Source: Amborella trichopoda
Taxonomy: Eukaryota; Streptophyta; Magnoliopsida; Amborellales; Amborellaceae
Assembly: GCF_000471905.2 (NCBI RefSeq)
Contig: NW_006499436.1
Coordinates: 1,064,512-1,128,511 of the forward strand
Length of the DNA stretch: 64,000 nucleotides
Direction: 5' to 3'
The position numbers were made by a program, and so were the translations under genes. The notes beneath the pieces are model-generated. The model saw only the letters and a program-made list of their open reading frames with translations, did no database searches and was not told the origin of the DNA. This document shows, in pieces, positions 46,501 through 58,618 of this stretch; the stretch's first letter is position 1; each line of letters opens with the position of its first letter.

Positions 46501-46833
46501 CCTATGCACCTGAGTTTGTGTCCCTAGTAGCCACAAAGCTACTATCACTACATGTTTATATTGACACAACCCCTATATTAGACCTACTTAGCCAGCTAAT
46601 ATAATAATGCAAATTAAGCGTAAGCTGGGTGTTGATTCACAATTCTTTGAACCACAAAGTCTCATCAGGTGACAACCTGCATTAACATGCACCATTGAAC
46701 CATACAGTAAATTACAGCAATGGACAAAACTCTCTCAATAACTTAGACGTAGATTGATGGAACCAAAGGCAGCAAACTATAATAGAGCGGAATATTCTCG
46801 TGTGTGGCGATATTGGGAAAGAACCGTTTTGTT
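43521..46833. other. Intergenic, nothing recognised
   Basis: AT-rich. A ~85-bp tandem duplication ('gatcaatatggctatgatga' / 'gatcaagatggctatgatga') lies at about 45850-45975. No supported gene or mobile element. Confidence 0.4.
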
Positions 46834-47067
46834 TCAATTGGTAACTGATATTGGGGTACAACTTTCTCCAGTGACAGTACAGTTCAATTCCAAAAGTAGG
46901 TCATCGATCATTCCCTTGAAGGGATCAGTCATGCGAGAAAGTGTAGGAACACTGGGCCCAGAAGCCATATTATTTTCTAGGGCCCAAGTATGACAACACT
47001 TAAGTGATTCATATTCAAACTTGGTTTTCTCCATCCCCAGATATGCATGATCACCAGGTTCCATCAT
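46834..47067 (-). other. Unidentified open stretch, 77 codons
   Basis: The peptide has ordinary protein-like composition (KFEYESLKCCHTWALENN, then 'DPFKGMIDDLLLEL'), unlike the junk frames nearby. I cannot name a family. No clear splice sites. It lies 0.8 kb downstream of the DUF3339 gene on the same strand and may be a pseudogene piece or a transposon fragment. Confidence 0.3.
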
Positions 47068-47909
47068 TACTCAGTTAAATTTTTTAATAATATCTATTGA
47101 TAACATTAATAAATAGATGGCATGTTAGAGCTTCCCATCTCCTTAGAGAGATCTCAAGTAAAAAAGGAATCACAATACTTAAGAAACACCAGTCAGCTGT
47201 TTCCTTCAACATAAATACTAAGAAGCCTTCATGCAACACCTAAACTCTAAATCCATTAGGGTTAATCTTTGTACACAAAACCCAAATGGCAATCTGAATC
47301 GCCATGCTCAAATATGTAACCACATATGAATGGGAGATGAAATTAATTGCCATGCTCAAAATTTTAACCACATATCAATGGGAGATGAAATTAAAACATT
47401 CTTATAGGTGACCAATTTGGGTTTTATCAATTTGTTATCGCTAAAACCTAAAAGCATAGAATCACAACATTGTCCCCCTTCATGATCTCAAAACAGCATA
47501 TAGAATCAGCAAAGAGACATGCTCAATGAGGGAGAAAAAGCAATAATTTTGCATTTGAAAACTCACAAGAAGATAGCTATTTCCATGAAATGCTAGAACA
47601 GCCCAGCACCTGAATCAAGAAAACAAACCAATGTGATCTATCAAATTGGAAAAACAGAGAGAACCATTTGGCCACATATAACTCATGTCATTTCATTATT
47701 ACTGTTGGAATACACCTTAACATCCAAATTTAGCACATAAACAACCCCATTCCCCAAAAAAAAACCAGAAAAAAAATTAAAAAAAAATCACCCCACCATG
47801 CCACAAACACATTGTTAACAAAAAGAATGAAAAACTGGGGAATTAAAACAGCTTAAAACAATAAAAAACCCCCACTGATATTCCAGCTAAATGTAGCAAA
47901 ACCCAGCAC
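47068..47909. other. 3' flank of the DUF3339 gene
   Basis: AT-rich downstream region including the 3' UTR. 'gccatgctcaaa' phrases near 47303 and 47350 are a small duplication. No gene. Confidence 0.4.
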
Positions 47910-48122
47910 CTAAAAACCAATATACATGTGGACTCTAACTGCTAACAAGAAAATAGCAATGAGAGCGAAATACAGCAACGAGTGCACCAAAATGGAGACC
48001 CCACTTGTATGAAAGTTCCCAAACTCAATGAAGCGTCCCCGACCCGGAACCTGAAATAGCAAACCCGGTGTAAGGAATATAAAGAGAACTACAGCCACAA
48101 AAACAGGACCCCAATCCGCCAT
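47910..48122 (-). CDS. DUF3339 family small membrane protein
   Basis: A complete 70-residue single-exon reading frame starting MADWGPVFVAVVLFIFLTPG, the strongly conserved N-terminus of the plant DUF3339 family. Two hydrophobic helices are visible at about 6-24 and 45-66, separated by a loop with PGRGRFIEFGN and TSGVSILVH. It ends in a short HMYIGF tail. Length (about 68-72) and all signature positions fit the family. Family members are small plant membrane proteins whose biochemical role is not established; I infer none. The start has a good context (GAAAATGGCGG). The upstream minus-strand region is CT-rich like many plant leaders. The gene appears intact and under constraint, in contrast to its surroundings. 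Confidence 0.93.
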   Translation of the reverse strand: MADWGPVFVAVVLFIFLTPGLLFQVPGRGRFIEFGNFHTSGVSILVHSLLYFALIAIFLLAVRVHMYIGF

Positions 48123-48620
48123 TTTCTCCTTAAAACTAAGAGGAGGGAGAAGACGAAGAGGAAGGGGGCTAGTGGGTATTGGTGTTAAGGACTGGTGAAG
48201 TAGAGAGAGAAGTGTGGAGGAAAGAGAGTAATGGCTATTGATGATAACAGTTAGGCCTGAAAATGGGTGACAACTGTTGAGTATGAGAATGGGGGGTTGA
48301 GGTGTTATATGAGTTAGAGAGAGGAAGAGGTTTGCTACTGAAGGAAGAGGAGGATAACTGGTATGAGGTGGAAAGTCGGAAAGAATTTGGATCAGAGAGA
48401 AGGTTTGCAGTGCAAGGAAGAGAGAGAGACAGAGAGACAGAATTTGTGGTAGAGAGAACTGGTTTACAGTACAAGGAAGGTAGAGAGGAGTGGGGAGTTG
48501 GGGGAAAGTGTGAAGGGATGAGTAAGAGAGATTGCAAAGTATCCACTCAGAGCTTTCCCTGTAATTTATGGCCCTTTAAAAGGAACACCATCTTTATCAA
48601 AGGCAAAACAACGGTGATGT
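48123..48620 (-). promoter_or_regulatory. DUF3339 gene leader and promoter region
   Basis: The minus strand carries CT-rich tracts ('ctttcctccacacttctctc', later 'tctctgtctctctctctt') typical of 5' UTRs. An overlapping 103-codon minus-strand frame (48546-48235) is Ser/Leu/Pro-rich and looks like translated CT repeat, not a gene. A leader intron is possible but not demonstrable. Confidence 0.45.
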
Positions 48621-49260
48621 AATTGCCCGATTTAAAATGGGCTTGGCTGGTTTTCAGAATTGCCCATAGAAAGCTCCCCATATTTCTTAAGCATTTGGCT
48701 GCATAAGATGAGCACAAAAAAGTAAAACAATAGTCACATGATATAAGGACTTCTATTTTCATTTTTATTTTTATTTTTATTTTTTATTTCTTTTTGGTCA
48801 TGTCTTTTAAAAAAAAAATTACATGGAAATTAGTATATGAGTCCGAGGAAGCATTTCAACATTTACATCCCCCAAGTTATCAAACATCCATCATTAAAAT
48901 GGATGTAAAGGTGTTCCCTCCTAAAAGAACATAATCTAACGGTTAAAGCTTTTCCCCCAAAATTTATCATTTTAGTTTTAATTTGTTTTTTTTCCACGTA
49001 TTAATGGTCTTCAGGTTAGATATTCTATACATCTAAAAAAATTTAGATCCAAAATCCATCTACAAAATTTATCAAAAATAGGGGCCGATTGCTACATATG
49101 TGTCCCAGACTCATAGAAACCTTGTCCTTTATTAAAATATATTTAACTTTTCAACAAATTTTCTATTTACTCTTTTTTCAACTATTTGAAGCTCATGAGT
49201 ACAATAATTTAGAAGGGTATTTTGAATTCAATAAAAAAAAATTTGATTAATAGTTGATCT
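48621..49260. other. AT-rich intergenic, nothing recognised
   Basis: Includes a (TTTTTA)n-like stretch at 48760-48785. The last five bases, GATCT (49256-49260), are the left target duplication of the copia element. Confidence 0.4.
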
Positions 49261-51285
49261 TGTTGGGTTAATGTGGCCATTAAATGCCTTATAAGTGCTT
49301 GTAATAAATATTTTGATATAATAGAACATGAACTCAGTGGAAGTGTGATCCTTCATGGACAATACTAAGCAAATAACATTTGCTGATACCAAACTAAGCT
49401 TTACGAACTAGGCCAGTCAATTCGAAAAAACCTATGTTACCTAAGCATAGCAAACTATCCAATAAGGGTTTTAATAAGGTCATCTCTTGATGAGGTCGGA
49501 ATATGCCCGGATGAGTGAGCCGAGGGACTATGTGGCCCTTGCGTGTAATAATGGCCATCAGAGACGAGGGCCAAAGCCTCATCCGCGTGCATATATGATA
49601 GTCATTTCAGGAAAGTGAACTGCCTTTCGGGTGAAGCTTATACATGTGCGAGAGATACCTCTATGTGCCATATGAGTTGTGGTCGCATTAGGTCAAGGGA
49701 TCTTAGTATGTTTTTAAGGGGGAACCTGAAATCCACAAACTGATATTATGACCCTTGCCCGTTGGCTGGACTTTGGTAACCTATTAATGAACCCCTGTAT
49801 AGACTGTGGGTCATGAACAACACTAAGTCGGTTTGAGAAAGTAAGTGTGGACCGTAGTCCACACTTGAAGGTGGAGTGCCCTAGTGTTTATTTTTAATTC
49901 ATATACCATATGGATCATTTCCCATGTAATGAATTTAATTATATATTTTTTATTGATATATGATTTTTAGAAATGTGATTTGAATTTTTTTAGATCTTTG
50001 GATATTTTATTTATCAAATTTAGACTTATAAAAATATAGATATTAATTTTAGATTGATTTAATTATTTAAATTGAGTTTTATAAATTTATAAAAATCATA
50101 TAATATTTTAATTAATTTGATTATTGCATGGGAGGCCCAATAAACTATATGGGCCCACCATTGCAATGTGGGTGGGGCCCATGAGTGCCACCTAGGGTGG
50201 CACGCCCCACTCTTAGGGCTTTCCTTATTTTGTTGGAGCAAGTTTTGGCTTGAAGAAAAATCTTTGTGATGTTTTAGAAAGCTTTTTGCCTTGAGGAAGT
50301 TTTGAATGAATTTTTTGAAAGCATGAGAAGACTTGTGCATAATTTTGGTAAGCACAATATTATGAATGGAATTATTTTATTTAATTTCTTTTGATAAGAA
50401 AATGGTTTAGGAAGTGGGGGATAAATATTTTAGTACTTCCATATAATGTTGATGGCCCATCTATGGAGTGAAGAGCTCAAATCCCTCACTTCACAAGTCA
50501 CCCAAGATCAATGATGCATATTCAATCTTATAAGAAGAAACAAACCATAGAAAACCCTAAGAAACCCTAATGTTATTTTTGCATTATAAATAGAAGACCA
50601 CAAGCCCATAAATCTCTATACCAAAAGTATCTCTCTTCTCTCTATAAATATTATCCCTCTCTTCTTTAGTAAGCTTATGGGACACGCCCCAACCTATAAG
50701 GTTTCTCTCTCTAGAATTTTGATAAGGGGCATGCCCCACTTAGATTATATATATCTCTCTTATGTTACAATATCTTGATCTTAAGGGTTGGGTAGAAGTA
50801 AGTAGATGTTATCTCTCTTAAACTAGGTTTTATGGGTTATACCTAAGTTTGAGATTTGTGATAAATAGGAGTTTAAAGTTCTATTGGAGGATTTGGTCTA
50901 AACTTGTTTTCCCTATATTGAGATTGAATATTAATCGTTGATCCCACACCATCGGATGGTGGTGACTCGATGTAGGGTGTAATAAGCTCAGTTAAGGTAA
51001 TTTCCGGCATTCTCTTTTTGTTTTTGGCCATGTTTAATTATACTGTCATTATATTCCCAAGCATAAGAATTGTGGTTATTTTTTGTGTTTCAATAAAATT
51101 GTTAAGTGACATCAAGGTTTTAAGATCTTGATTTGCTAGTTTTATTTCTTTTGAAGCAATAGTTTATTGTAATAAGACTACTTGTAAGTGATGTTTGCCA
51201 AACGAAAATAAAAGAAAATGGGTGAAAAAGAAGAAAAATAAAAAAATATATATACCTTGGAAAGATCACATTAATCTTTCTTCCA
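49261..51285 (+). repeat. 5' LTR of the copia element (2025 bp)
   Basis: Starts TGTTGGGTTA, ends 'tctttcttcca'. A TATAAATA box lies at 50585-50592. Compared with the 3' LTR it has about 145 extra bases at 50000-50150 and about 110 at 50705-50815. Confidence 0.92.
50585..50592 (+). promoter_or_regulatory. LTR TATA box
   Basis: TATAAATA followed by 'gaagacca'. It is conserved in the 3' LTR at 55694-55701, which supports it as the element's promoter. Confidence 0.6.
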
Positions 51286-51286
51286 T

Positions 51287-51299
51287 TGGTATCAGAGCT
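51287..51299 (+). other. Primer-binding site (initiator Met tRNA)
   Basis: TGGTATCAGAGCT starts two bases after the 5' LTR. It matches the standard plant retrotransposon site complementary to the 3' end of initiator methionine tRNA. Confidence 0.92.
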
Positions 51300-51371
51300 G
51301 TAATTACTTGTTGCCATTAAGAGTCTTTTTTCTTTCTTGAGTCTAGATCTAGCTTAGGAATAAAAAATATG

Positions 51372-52150
51372 TCTGCCCATACTTTCATATCGGAGATCCT
51401 AAAAAACCAAAATTTGATGGGACCAATTATGCCTCTTGGAATAGAAAGATTGGGTATGTCCTTTATGAGGAGTACTTGCATGAGATGCTCTATGAGCATT
51501 GCCTTCATCGTCCAAGTACCGATTCCTTTCAAGCAATCAAAGATGCGTATGCTACTTGGAAACGTAAAAACTTGAGATATAAACACATCCTTTTGTGTAC
51601 TATGACCGATTCATATGCTTCTGAGTATGAGTCAATCTTCACCACAAGTAGAATCTATGATAGATTTGAGAGGGAGTATACAGATTCTTCTCTCATGAAA
51701 CAAGCCATGACTATAAAAAAGTACAATGAGTTAAAGATGTCCGAGGGAACTACATTATCAAATCATGAAGACATCGGCATGAAACCTATGGAACTCATGC
51801 CAGTGATTCATCTCATGAATTCACTTCCTAACTCATGGGAAACATTCATGTATTTTCTCTCCGCTTGACCAAATGCCTTAAAGTTGAAGGAGCTTATTAG
51901 AACCATCAAAGAATAAGAAGAAAGAATGAACTCAAAGCATGCACCGACATCGATACCAACTCAAAGGGAGGCCATACACATGGTAAAATCTTAACCTTCT
52001 TTTAAACAAAAAAAAGAAAGGGAAAAAATAATTTTAGAAAAAGAGGGGATGACAAGAAGAGAGATTTTGGAAATAAATAGGGAAAGACAGAGACTAGAAC
52101 TTGCTTTATTTGTAAGAAGGTGAGCCACATAGCTAAGTATTATCGGTCCA
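51372..52150 (+). pseudogene. copia gag with zinc knuckle
   Basis: One frame is open from about 51381 to 51868: KPKFDGTNYASWNRKIG, then EMLYEHCLHRPS, 'AYATWKRKN' and 'LMNSLPNSWETF', a copia-type gag (DUF4219/UBN2-like) head. After stops, TCFICKKVSHIAKYYR at 52099-52146 is a CX2CX4HX4C knuckle whose last Cys has become Tyr. The product would be truncated before nucleic-acid binding. Confidence 0.85.
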
Positions 52151-52426
52151 ACAAATTTGGTGGGACCAACAAGGAACTTGCTTGTGTGGTCTTTGAGATA
52201 TTGCTAGCCGAACGGAATGGAGCTTTTTCATGTATTGACTCGAGAGCTACAATTTATTTACTATTGAAATGAAAGAGAACGTTGTTTATATCGCGTCCCC
52301 TAATGGTTTGGATGCTACCATATGACATATGAGTCTATGACACATTAATTACAAAATAATGGAAAGATTGAAAAATAACGGTATTTTTCAAAATTATAAG
52401 GTAGATTTATCGAAAGTGTATAAATC

Positions 52427-53345
52427 TTGTATGTGAGGAAAACTAACAAGGAAAATACCACCGGAGCAAAAATAGCTACTAACGTTTTAGAAATCATTCA
52501 TAGTCATATATGTGGTTCTATGAATGTGGCTACCAAAAGCCGCAAAAGATATGTCATCACTTTTATAGATGACAACTCACGAGATGGCCATGTGTATCTA
52601 ATACACAGTCCGAAGCCTTAGAAAAATTAAAAGAATATAAGGCCGAGGTAGAAAACCAAATTAACTTGAAAATCAAAATCCTTAGAACTAATAAATGAGA
52701 AGAATATTCATCCGAACTTTTCAATGACCTTTGTGTCGAAAACAAAATCATACATCAATACACCATGTCTTATACGCCCAAACAAAATGGTATAGACGAG
52801 AGATGTAATATGACCTTGATTGAAATGGTAAGGAGTATGATGAGCTACGATATGCTCTTCTTAGAATTTTGGGGAGAAACATGTTATATCCTTAATCGGA
52901 CTTGCACAACCCTCCCTCACTTACTTTTAATTAAATATTCACCGGTCGTGCTCCATCCCTCGATCATCTCAAAGTTTGGAGTTGCTCAGCCTATGTCCTA
53001 ATCATGTACGAAAATAAGACCAAACTTCAAAAAAAACTGTAAAGACCATTTTTTTTGGCTACCCAAACCATGGTAAGGGGTATCAATTCTACAACCATGA
53101 AACTGAGACGATTATTGAAAGCCGCGATGCTCAGTTCTTCGAAGAATAATTCTTTGAAGCAATATTGAGTCACAAACAAGCTGACCTCTCTGAGGAAGCA
53201 AGAAACAAGGATGTGCTCAAATAGACTTGAGGTTGAACTCGAATCCTCAAATCAAAATAAACCTGAACCCGAACCAAGACGAAGCAACCGAACTTTTAGA
53301 CCACCTAAATACCTTGAAGACTTTGTCGACTTGAGGGAACATTGA
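52427..53345 (+). pseudogene. copia integrase remnant
   Basis: Segments in several frames: LEIIHSHICGS at about 52480 (the first catalytic Asp of the HxD motif reads His), YVITFIDDNSR at 52550, TPKQNGIDERCNMTL at 52775 (the catalytic Glu region), FWGETCYILNRT at 52870, and near 53280 the linker RRSNRTFRPPKYLEDFVD. Frameshifts and stops throughout. Confidence 0.85.
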
Positions 53346-53399
53346 TAGGGTTGGGGATGATCCGAATTTTGAATCTAAAACTTATCATGAAACCTTGAC

Positions 53400-54495
53400 T
53401 TGTACCGAAAAGGACTATTGAGTAGAAGCCATGAAAGACAAATATGCTTTCATAAACCAAAATTATGTTTGGGAATTAGTGTCACTACCTCAAAATCGTA
53501 AGGGCATAGGATGTAAGTGGATTTTTAAGAAGAAGTTAAATTCGGAAGGGAAAATAGAAAAATACAAGGTTAGGCTAGTTGGCAAAAAATTCACCCAAAA
53601 AGAATAGATAGATTATGATGAGTTGTTTTCCTAAGCTGTCAAATTTTCATCTATCAAAATCCTAATAGGCATAGCTACGCATTTTGATTTTTGAGGTTCA
53701 TCAAATGGATATCAATACAACATTCCTAAATGGAGATTTGGAAAAAGAAATCTATATGAATCAACTCTAGGGATTTGAAGAGAAATGAAAGAGAAACCTA
53801 GTGTATAAGCTTAATAAGTCCCTCTATGGCCTAAAACAAGCATCGCGTCCGTGCTACATAAAATTTCAATAGACTTTTGCCCTTGTACGGTTTTCTACGA
53901 ATGATAAGAACTACCGTATCTATCAAAGGATCAGTGAGAGTGATGTAGTGTTTTTTTCCTTATATGTGGATGATATTCGAATCTTTAGTAGCTCAATTGC
54001 CCTAGTAGTATAGACATAAACGTTCATTGCACAATTCTTCGATATAAAAGAACTAAGAGAAGCTTCATATGTATTGGGCATCAAGATAATAAGAAATAAA
54101 AAAGAGATAACTATCCAAATTTCTCCAGCAACCTACTTGTAAGAGAATACTAGAAAAGTTTGATAGGGATAAATGTAAGCCATGTCAACCCTGATAGATA
54201 AAAAAATTAAGCTTAACAATAAGATGTGTTCTACTGAAAATGATGATATAAAAGTCATGGAGAGTATGTCATATAAAAGCGCGGTTGGGTCCCTTATGTA
54301 CACCCTGATGGGAACAAGGTCTGACTTGTCTTTTGTCATGAGCAAGAACAACCAATTCCAATGTAATCATAGAGATGAGCATTGGAGGGCAGTTAAGAGA
54401 ACCATCAAATATCTGATAGGGATTGTGAATTACACACTTACCTATGAAGGAGGAACTGAAATTACAATTGAGGGATATTCAAAGGCCAAGTAAGA
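53400..54495 (+). pseudogene. copia reverse transcriptase remnant, RNase H deleted
   Basis: NYVWELVSLPQNRKGIGCKW near 53461 and IFKKKLNSEGKIEKYK start the RVT_2 domain. YVDD lies at 53963-53974. 54182-54493 is open: 'AVGSLMYTLMGTRSDLSF', then HWRAVKRTIKYLIGI and 'LTYEGGTEITIEGYS'. The 3' LTR begins three bases after the stop at 54491-54493. The RNase H domain and the polypurine tract that should follow are gone. Confidence 0.85.
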
Positions 54496-54498
54496 TAT

Positions 54499-56284
54499 GT
54501 TGGGTGAGTGTGGTCATTAAATGCCTTATGAGTGCTTATAATAGATATTTTGATATAATGGAACATGAACTCAGTGGGAGTGTGATACTTCGTAGACCAT
54601 ACTAAACAAATAACATTTACTGATATCGAACTGAGTTTTATGAATTAGGTCAGTTAGTTAGGAAAAACCTATATTACCTGCACATAGAAAACTATTCGAA
54701 AAGGGTTTTAATAGGTCATCCCTTGATGAGGTCGAAATATGCTTGGATTAGTGAGCCTACGGACTATGGGGCCCTTGTGTGTGATTGTGGCTTTCAAAGA
54801 TGGGGGTTAAAGCCTCATATGTATGACATCACACGATATGCATACATGATAGTCATTTCGAAAAAGTAAACTACATTTCATGGTGAAGCTTATGCATGTG
54901 TGAGATATACCTCCATACGTCATATGAGCTGTGGTCGCATTAGGTCTGGGTGACCTTGATACGTCTCTAAGGGAGAACCTGAAATCCACAAACTTGAATT
55001 ATGACCCCTTGCCCATTGGTTAGACTTTGGTGACCCACTAATGAGCCCCTGCATGGACTGTGGGTCATGAGCAACATTGGGTCGGTTTGAAAAGGCAAGT
55101 GTGGACTGTAGTCCACAATTGAAGGTGGAAAGCCCCAGTATTTATTTATTTAATTCTTAGACCATATAAATCCTTGTCCTATTTAACGAATTTAATTGTA
55201 TTTTTTTTATCGATATATGATTTTGATAATTGTTATTTGAATTTTTCTAGATCTCTGGATATTTCACCATTGCAATGTGGGTGGGGCCCATGAGTGCCAC
55301 CTAGGGTGGCACACCCCACTCTTAAGACTTTCCTTATTTGTTGGATCAAGCTTTGGCTTGAAGAAAAAGCTTTGTGATGTTTTAGAAAGCTTTTTGGGTT
55401 GAGGAAGCTTTGAATGAATTTTTGGAAAACATGAAAAGGCTTATGCATAATTTTGGTAAGCAAAATATTATGAATGAAATTATTTTATTTAATTTCTATT
55501 GATAAGAAAATGGTTTAGGAAGTGGGGGATAAATGTTTTAGCACCTTCCATATGATGTTGATGGCCCATTTATGGAATGGAAGGCTCAAATCTTATACCC
55601 CACAAGTCACCCAAGGTCAATGATGCCTATTCAATCTCACAAGAAGAGGCGAGCTATGGAAAACTCTGAAAAACCCTAATCTTATTTTTACACTATAAAT
55701 AGAAGACCCATGCCCATAAATCTCTATACCAAAAATGTCTCTCTTCTCTCTCTAAATATTATCTCTCTCTTCTTTAGTAAACCTAGGGGGCACGCTCCAA
55801 CCTAGAAGGTTTTTCTCTCTTAAACTAGGATTTATAGGATTGTACCTAAGTTTGAGATTTGTGATCAAGAGGAGTTCAAAGTTTCAATTAAGGATTTGGC
55901 CTAAACTTGCTTTCCTTAGATTGAGATTGAAAGTTGATCGTTGATCCTGCGCCATCGGATGGTGGTGACTTTATGTGGGGTGTAACCAACCCGGTTAAGG
56001 TAATCTTCGACACTCTTTTTTGTTTCTTGCCATATTTAATTATATTGTCTTTATATTCCCAAGCATAGGAATTGTTATTTTTTTCGTTTAAAGAAAATTA
56101 GTTTAGTGGCATTAAGATTTTAAGATCTTAGATTTGCTAGGTTTATTTTCTCTGAAGCAAGAGTTTATTATAATAAGACTACTTATAAGTGATCTTTGCC
56201 AAAAAAAAAAAGAAAAAGAAAAGAAAATGGGTGCAAAAGAAGGAAAAAAAAAAACCCGGCAATATCACATTAGTCTTTCTTTCA
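54499..56284 (+). repeat. 3' LTR of the copia element (1786 bp)
   Basis: Starts TGTTGGGTGA, ends 'tctttctttca', followed by TATCT. It lacks two blocks present in the 5' LTR, the larger at the 'ctggatatttcac|cattgc' join near 55268. Confidence 0.92.
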
Positions 56285-57224
56285 TATCTTTAATGTATAT
56301 TTTGACAAGAGTGTGTATACTATGTTCCCTTCATGGCATAGTTTACTTCTACTCCCTCTGTCAGGATACTTACTTGGGAGGATTTCTCAATTTGAAATTT
56401 TAGAAAATACTTAAGAATTGCTAGATGATTATTCTCATAAAACAAATTTGCAATTTGAGTTTTTTGACATTCATAACTCACCTTCAAAAAATGCATGGTC
56501 TCTATTCAATCTTGAGATATTATTTTTTTCAAGTGCATACAGGGTACAATTAGAAAATTATTTTATTGATGTTCATATGTGGGTTGAAGAGGTTACATCC
56601 TCAAAATTTGGAACCTAAAATTAATTCTAGATGGAGTTTTATCCGAAGGAGTAAATAGTTGAATATCTTTTGGCTTTTTGATAAATCTCTCTTTTTTGTT
56701 TTGTTTTGTTTTTGTTTCAAGGCGAAGTATTTATATGCATAGACAAGTGCGCAAGAGCAATAAACCCAAGAGGGATGTCGTGAGCATAGGCTATTCAGCC
56801 AAAGTCCCTTTAAAGTTAAAAGGATCTCCAAATTTGCACTTTCTAGAAGTTATTTAAGTGATTAGAATTTTCAGAAAAATATCGAATTCATAAAAAAATA
56901 AGTTTGTCTTTTTCAGTGAAACCTTCATTTGCTGCGTAGTGGGTATATGCTTTCAAGAACTCGAAATCAATTAATTTTTTGAAATTGTTTATCTTTTGAA
57001 TCAAACTTCTTGTACAAAACTTCAGCCTAAATAAATCCCTCTACTTGTATGTTTTGGCCATAGCTAATAGTATTTGTTTATGTATATTTTCTTCATTTTT
57101 ATATAGAAAATGATTTGATATGGCTGCAGCCCTATCAAAATAAGTAAAGCCTTATCTTATAATTCATCAAAAATTACAATTCAAGTATTGAAAACGCTTT
57201 ACATCCATCATATCGGGTTAAACA
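56285..57224. other. AT-rich intergenic, nothing recognised
   Basis: No exon, repeat or transposon end seen. Confidence 0.4.
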
Positions 57225-57495
57225 TATTAGTTGTGAAAAATAATTAGGACTTTAAGCTCTAAAAATCATGTATATTGCAACAAATTTTCTAGATCGTTCA
57301 TTTCACCTTAAAACTAAGTGTTCATAGATCTATAATATCTGTACCATTTTTTGAGTTTTAAATTTTATTGTCGGTGATGGAAATTGATTTAGATCCATCA
57401 TGGAGATTTCCGATTGCCGAAAGTGTTTCTCAGACGAGGATTTGAGGTGAGGCTTTATTTTGTTTTCATAAAGCCTAGTCCCTATAGAAAGTTCA
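57225..57495. mobile_element. MITE-B copy
   Basis: Interior 'ctaaaaatcatgtatattgc', 'tctagatcgttcattt', 'atatctgtaccattttttga' and right end 'gatttgaggtgaggctttat' match 8040-8350. The left end is diverged. Confidence 0.55.
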
Positions 57496-57854
57496 TCCTT
57501 TTTATATTTTGTATTTTATGTATTTATCATTTAAAAAATATAATAAAATAATACTTAAGTTTTTGAAAATAACGGTTTGATGATCACTTCGAAAAATATT
57601 AGATACCAACTTCATAGGGAAATTTTGAAAAAGTTATTACTCGATTTTACATTTTACCCTCATATCCTTTCTTTGATATTTTTATTTTTTCCAAGATAGC
57701 CTAAATTTGAACAAGGGTTTTTTTTTTTTCTTTGCTTGAGAGTGAACTTGAAATTCCAAAATACTTTTTTCGATAATTGAGGCAGTTTGGGCTTCAAATT
57801 CTAAACTCGCCACACTATTATGTTTTTTCAGCCCAAAAGAAATAGGTATCGCAT
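57496..57854. other. AT-rich intergenic, nothing recognised
   Basis: No gene or repeat recognised. Confidence 0.4.
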
Positions 57855-58618
57855 ATAAAGAGTCCATTTCCTTTGTTATAAGGAGGTAACAATTACTAAT
57901 GTTAAATTGGACAGCTTGGGGTGAGTTGCGATACTAATGTTAAAATTGGACAACTTGGAGTGAGTTGCGAAGTTCGAGAAATTTTTTGTGGAACTTTGAG
58001 TCTATCCGATGACATTTTTACAACCATGTATTTTCAAATCTAAATGACAAGATTGATTGTGAGCTCCGTATAAAAAAGCAGGCAAGCTTTCTATGCTTTC
58101 CCTACAGCATAAAACTTATATACTCCCCATTTTCCAACCGTTCATTCTGAATGGAGGGCTAAGATTGCCCCATTCACAATGTCATGTCTCTACACCATTT
58201 TATTTTTAATTTTTTTCTGTAAACTATTTTGACATCAAATTTTGGATGTCCATTCCTCTATTCAACTCGCACTAGCGAAAAATATAAAAAAAACATTTTC
58301 AATAAAATAAAATAACCAAAATACATCTGAAAGTTTCAAAGGGTATTTTGCTCATTATATTTTATCGAAAAATTACTTTTAATATGTTTTATAAGTGCAC
58401 CCCAATGAGAAGATGGTACGTACCAAATTTCATATTCATATAATTTGTATAAGAAAATTAAAAATAAACTATTTTGAGTCGTCAGATCTAAGATCAAACG
58501 GTGAGTGGCTCTCTTGATCAAAATTGAACGGGTGGATGGTAAGAGGAGGATAGAACTTCTATGCTACAGGGGAAGTATAGAAACCTTTCCGTAAAAAATG
58601 AATGATCTGTTTGTATAC
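57855..58618. mobile_element. MITE-C copy split by a MITE-A copy
   Basis: The left half ('ataaagagtccatttccttt', 'ggaggtaacaattact') runs to about 58079, and the right end ('gtaaaaaatgaatgatctgt', 'ttgtatac') resumes at 58592 after the MITE-A insertion. A ~35-bp internal phrase ('actaatgttaaa.ttggacaa') is duplicated near 57895 and 57932. Confidence 0.65.
58080..58591. mobile_element. MITE-A copy 3, nested in MITE-C
   Basis: Starts aggcaagctttctatgc, ends 'tatagaaacctttccg'. Flanks TAAAAAAGC (58071-58079) and TAAAAAATG (58592-58600) match at 7 of 9, consistent with a Mutator-type duplication. Length 512 bp, almost the same as copy 1. Confidence 0.78.

Larger units (their letters stand above)
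49261..56284 (+). mobile_element. Degenerate Ty1/copia retrotransposon with both LTRs
   Basis: Long LTRs (49261-51285 and 54499-56284) flank a ~3.2-kb interior with primer-binding site, gag, integrase and RT remains in copia order. The flanks GATCT and TATCT match at 4 of 5 bases. Many stops and frameshifts, a missing RNase H and a missing polypurine tract make it immobile. The LTRs look about 85% identical by eye, so the insertion is old. Confidence 0.93.

Noticed and set aside
48235..48546. 103-codon Ser/Leu/Pro-rich frame upstream of the DUF3339 gene
   Set aside because: It is CT-rich leader-type sequence translated; no recognisable motif, and the other strand gives an equally open Glu/Arg-rich frame.
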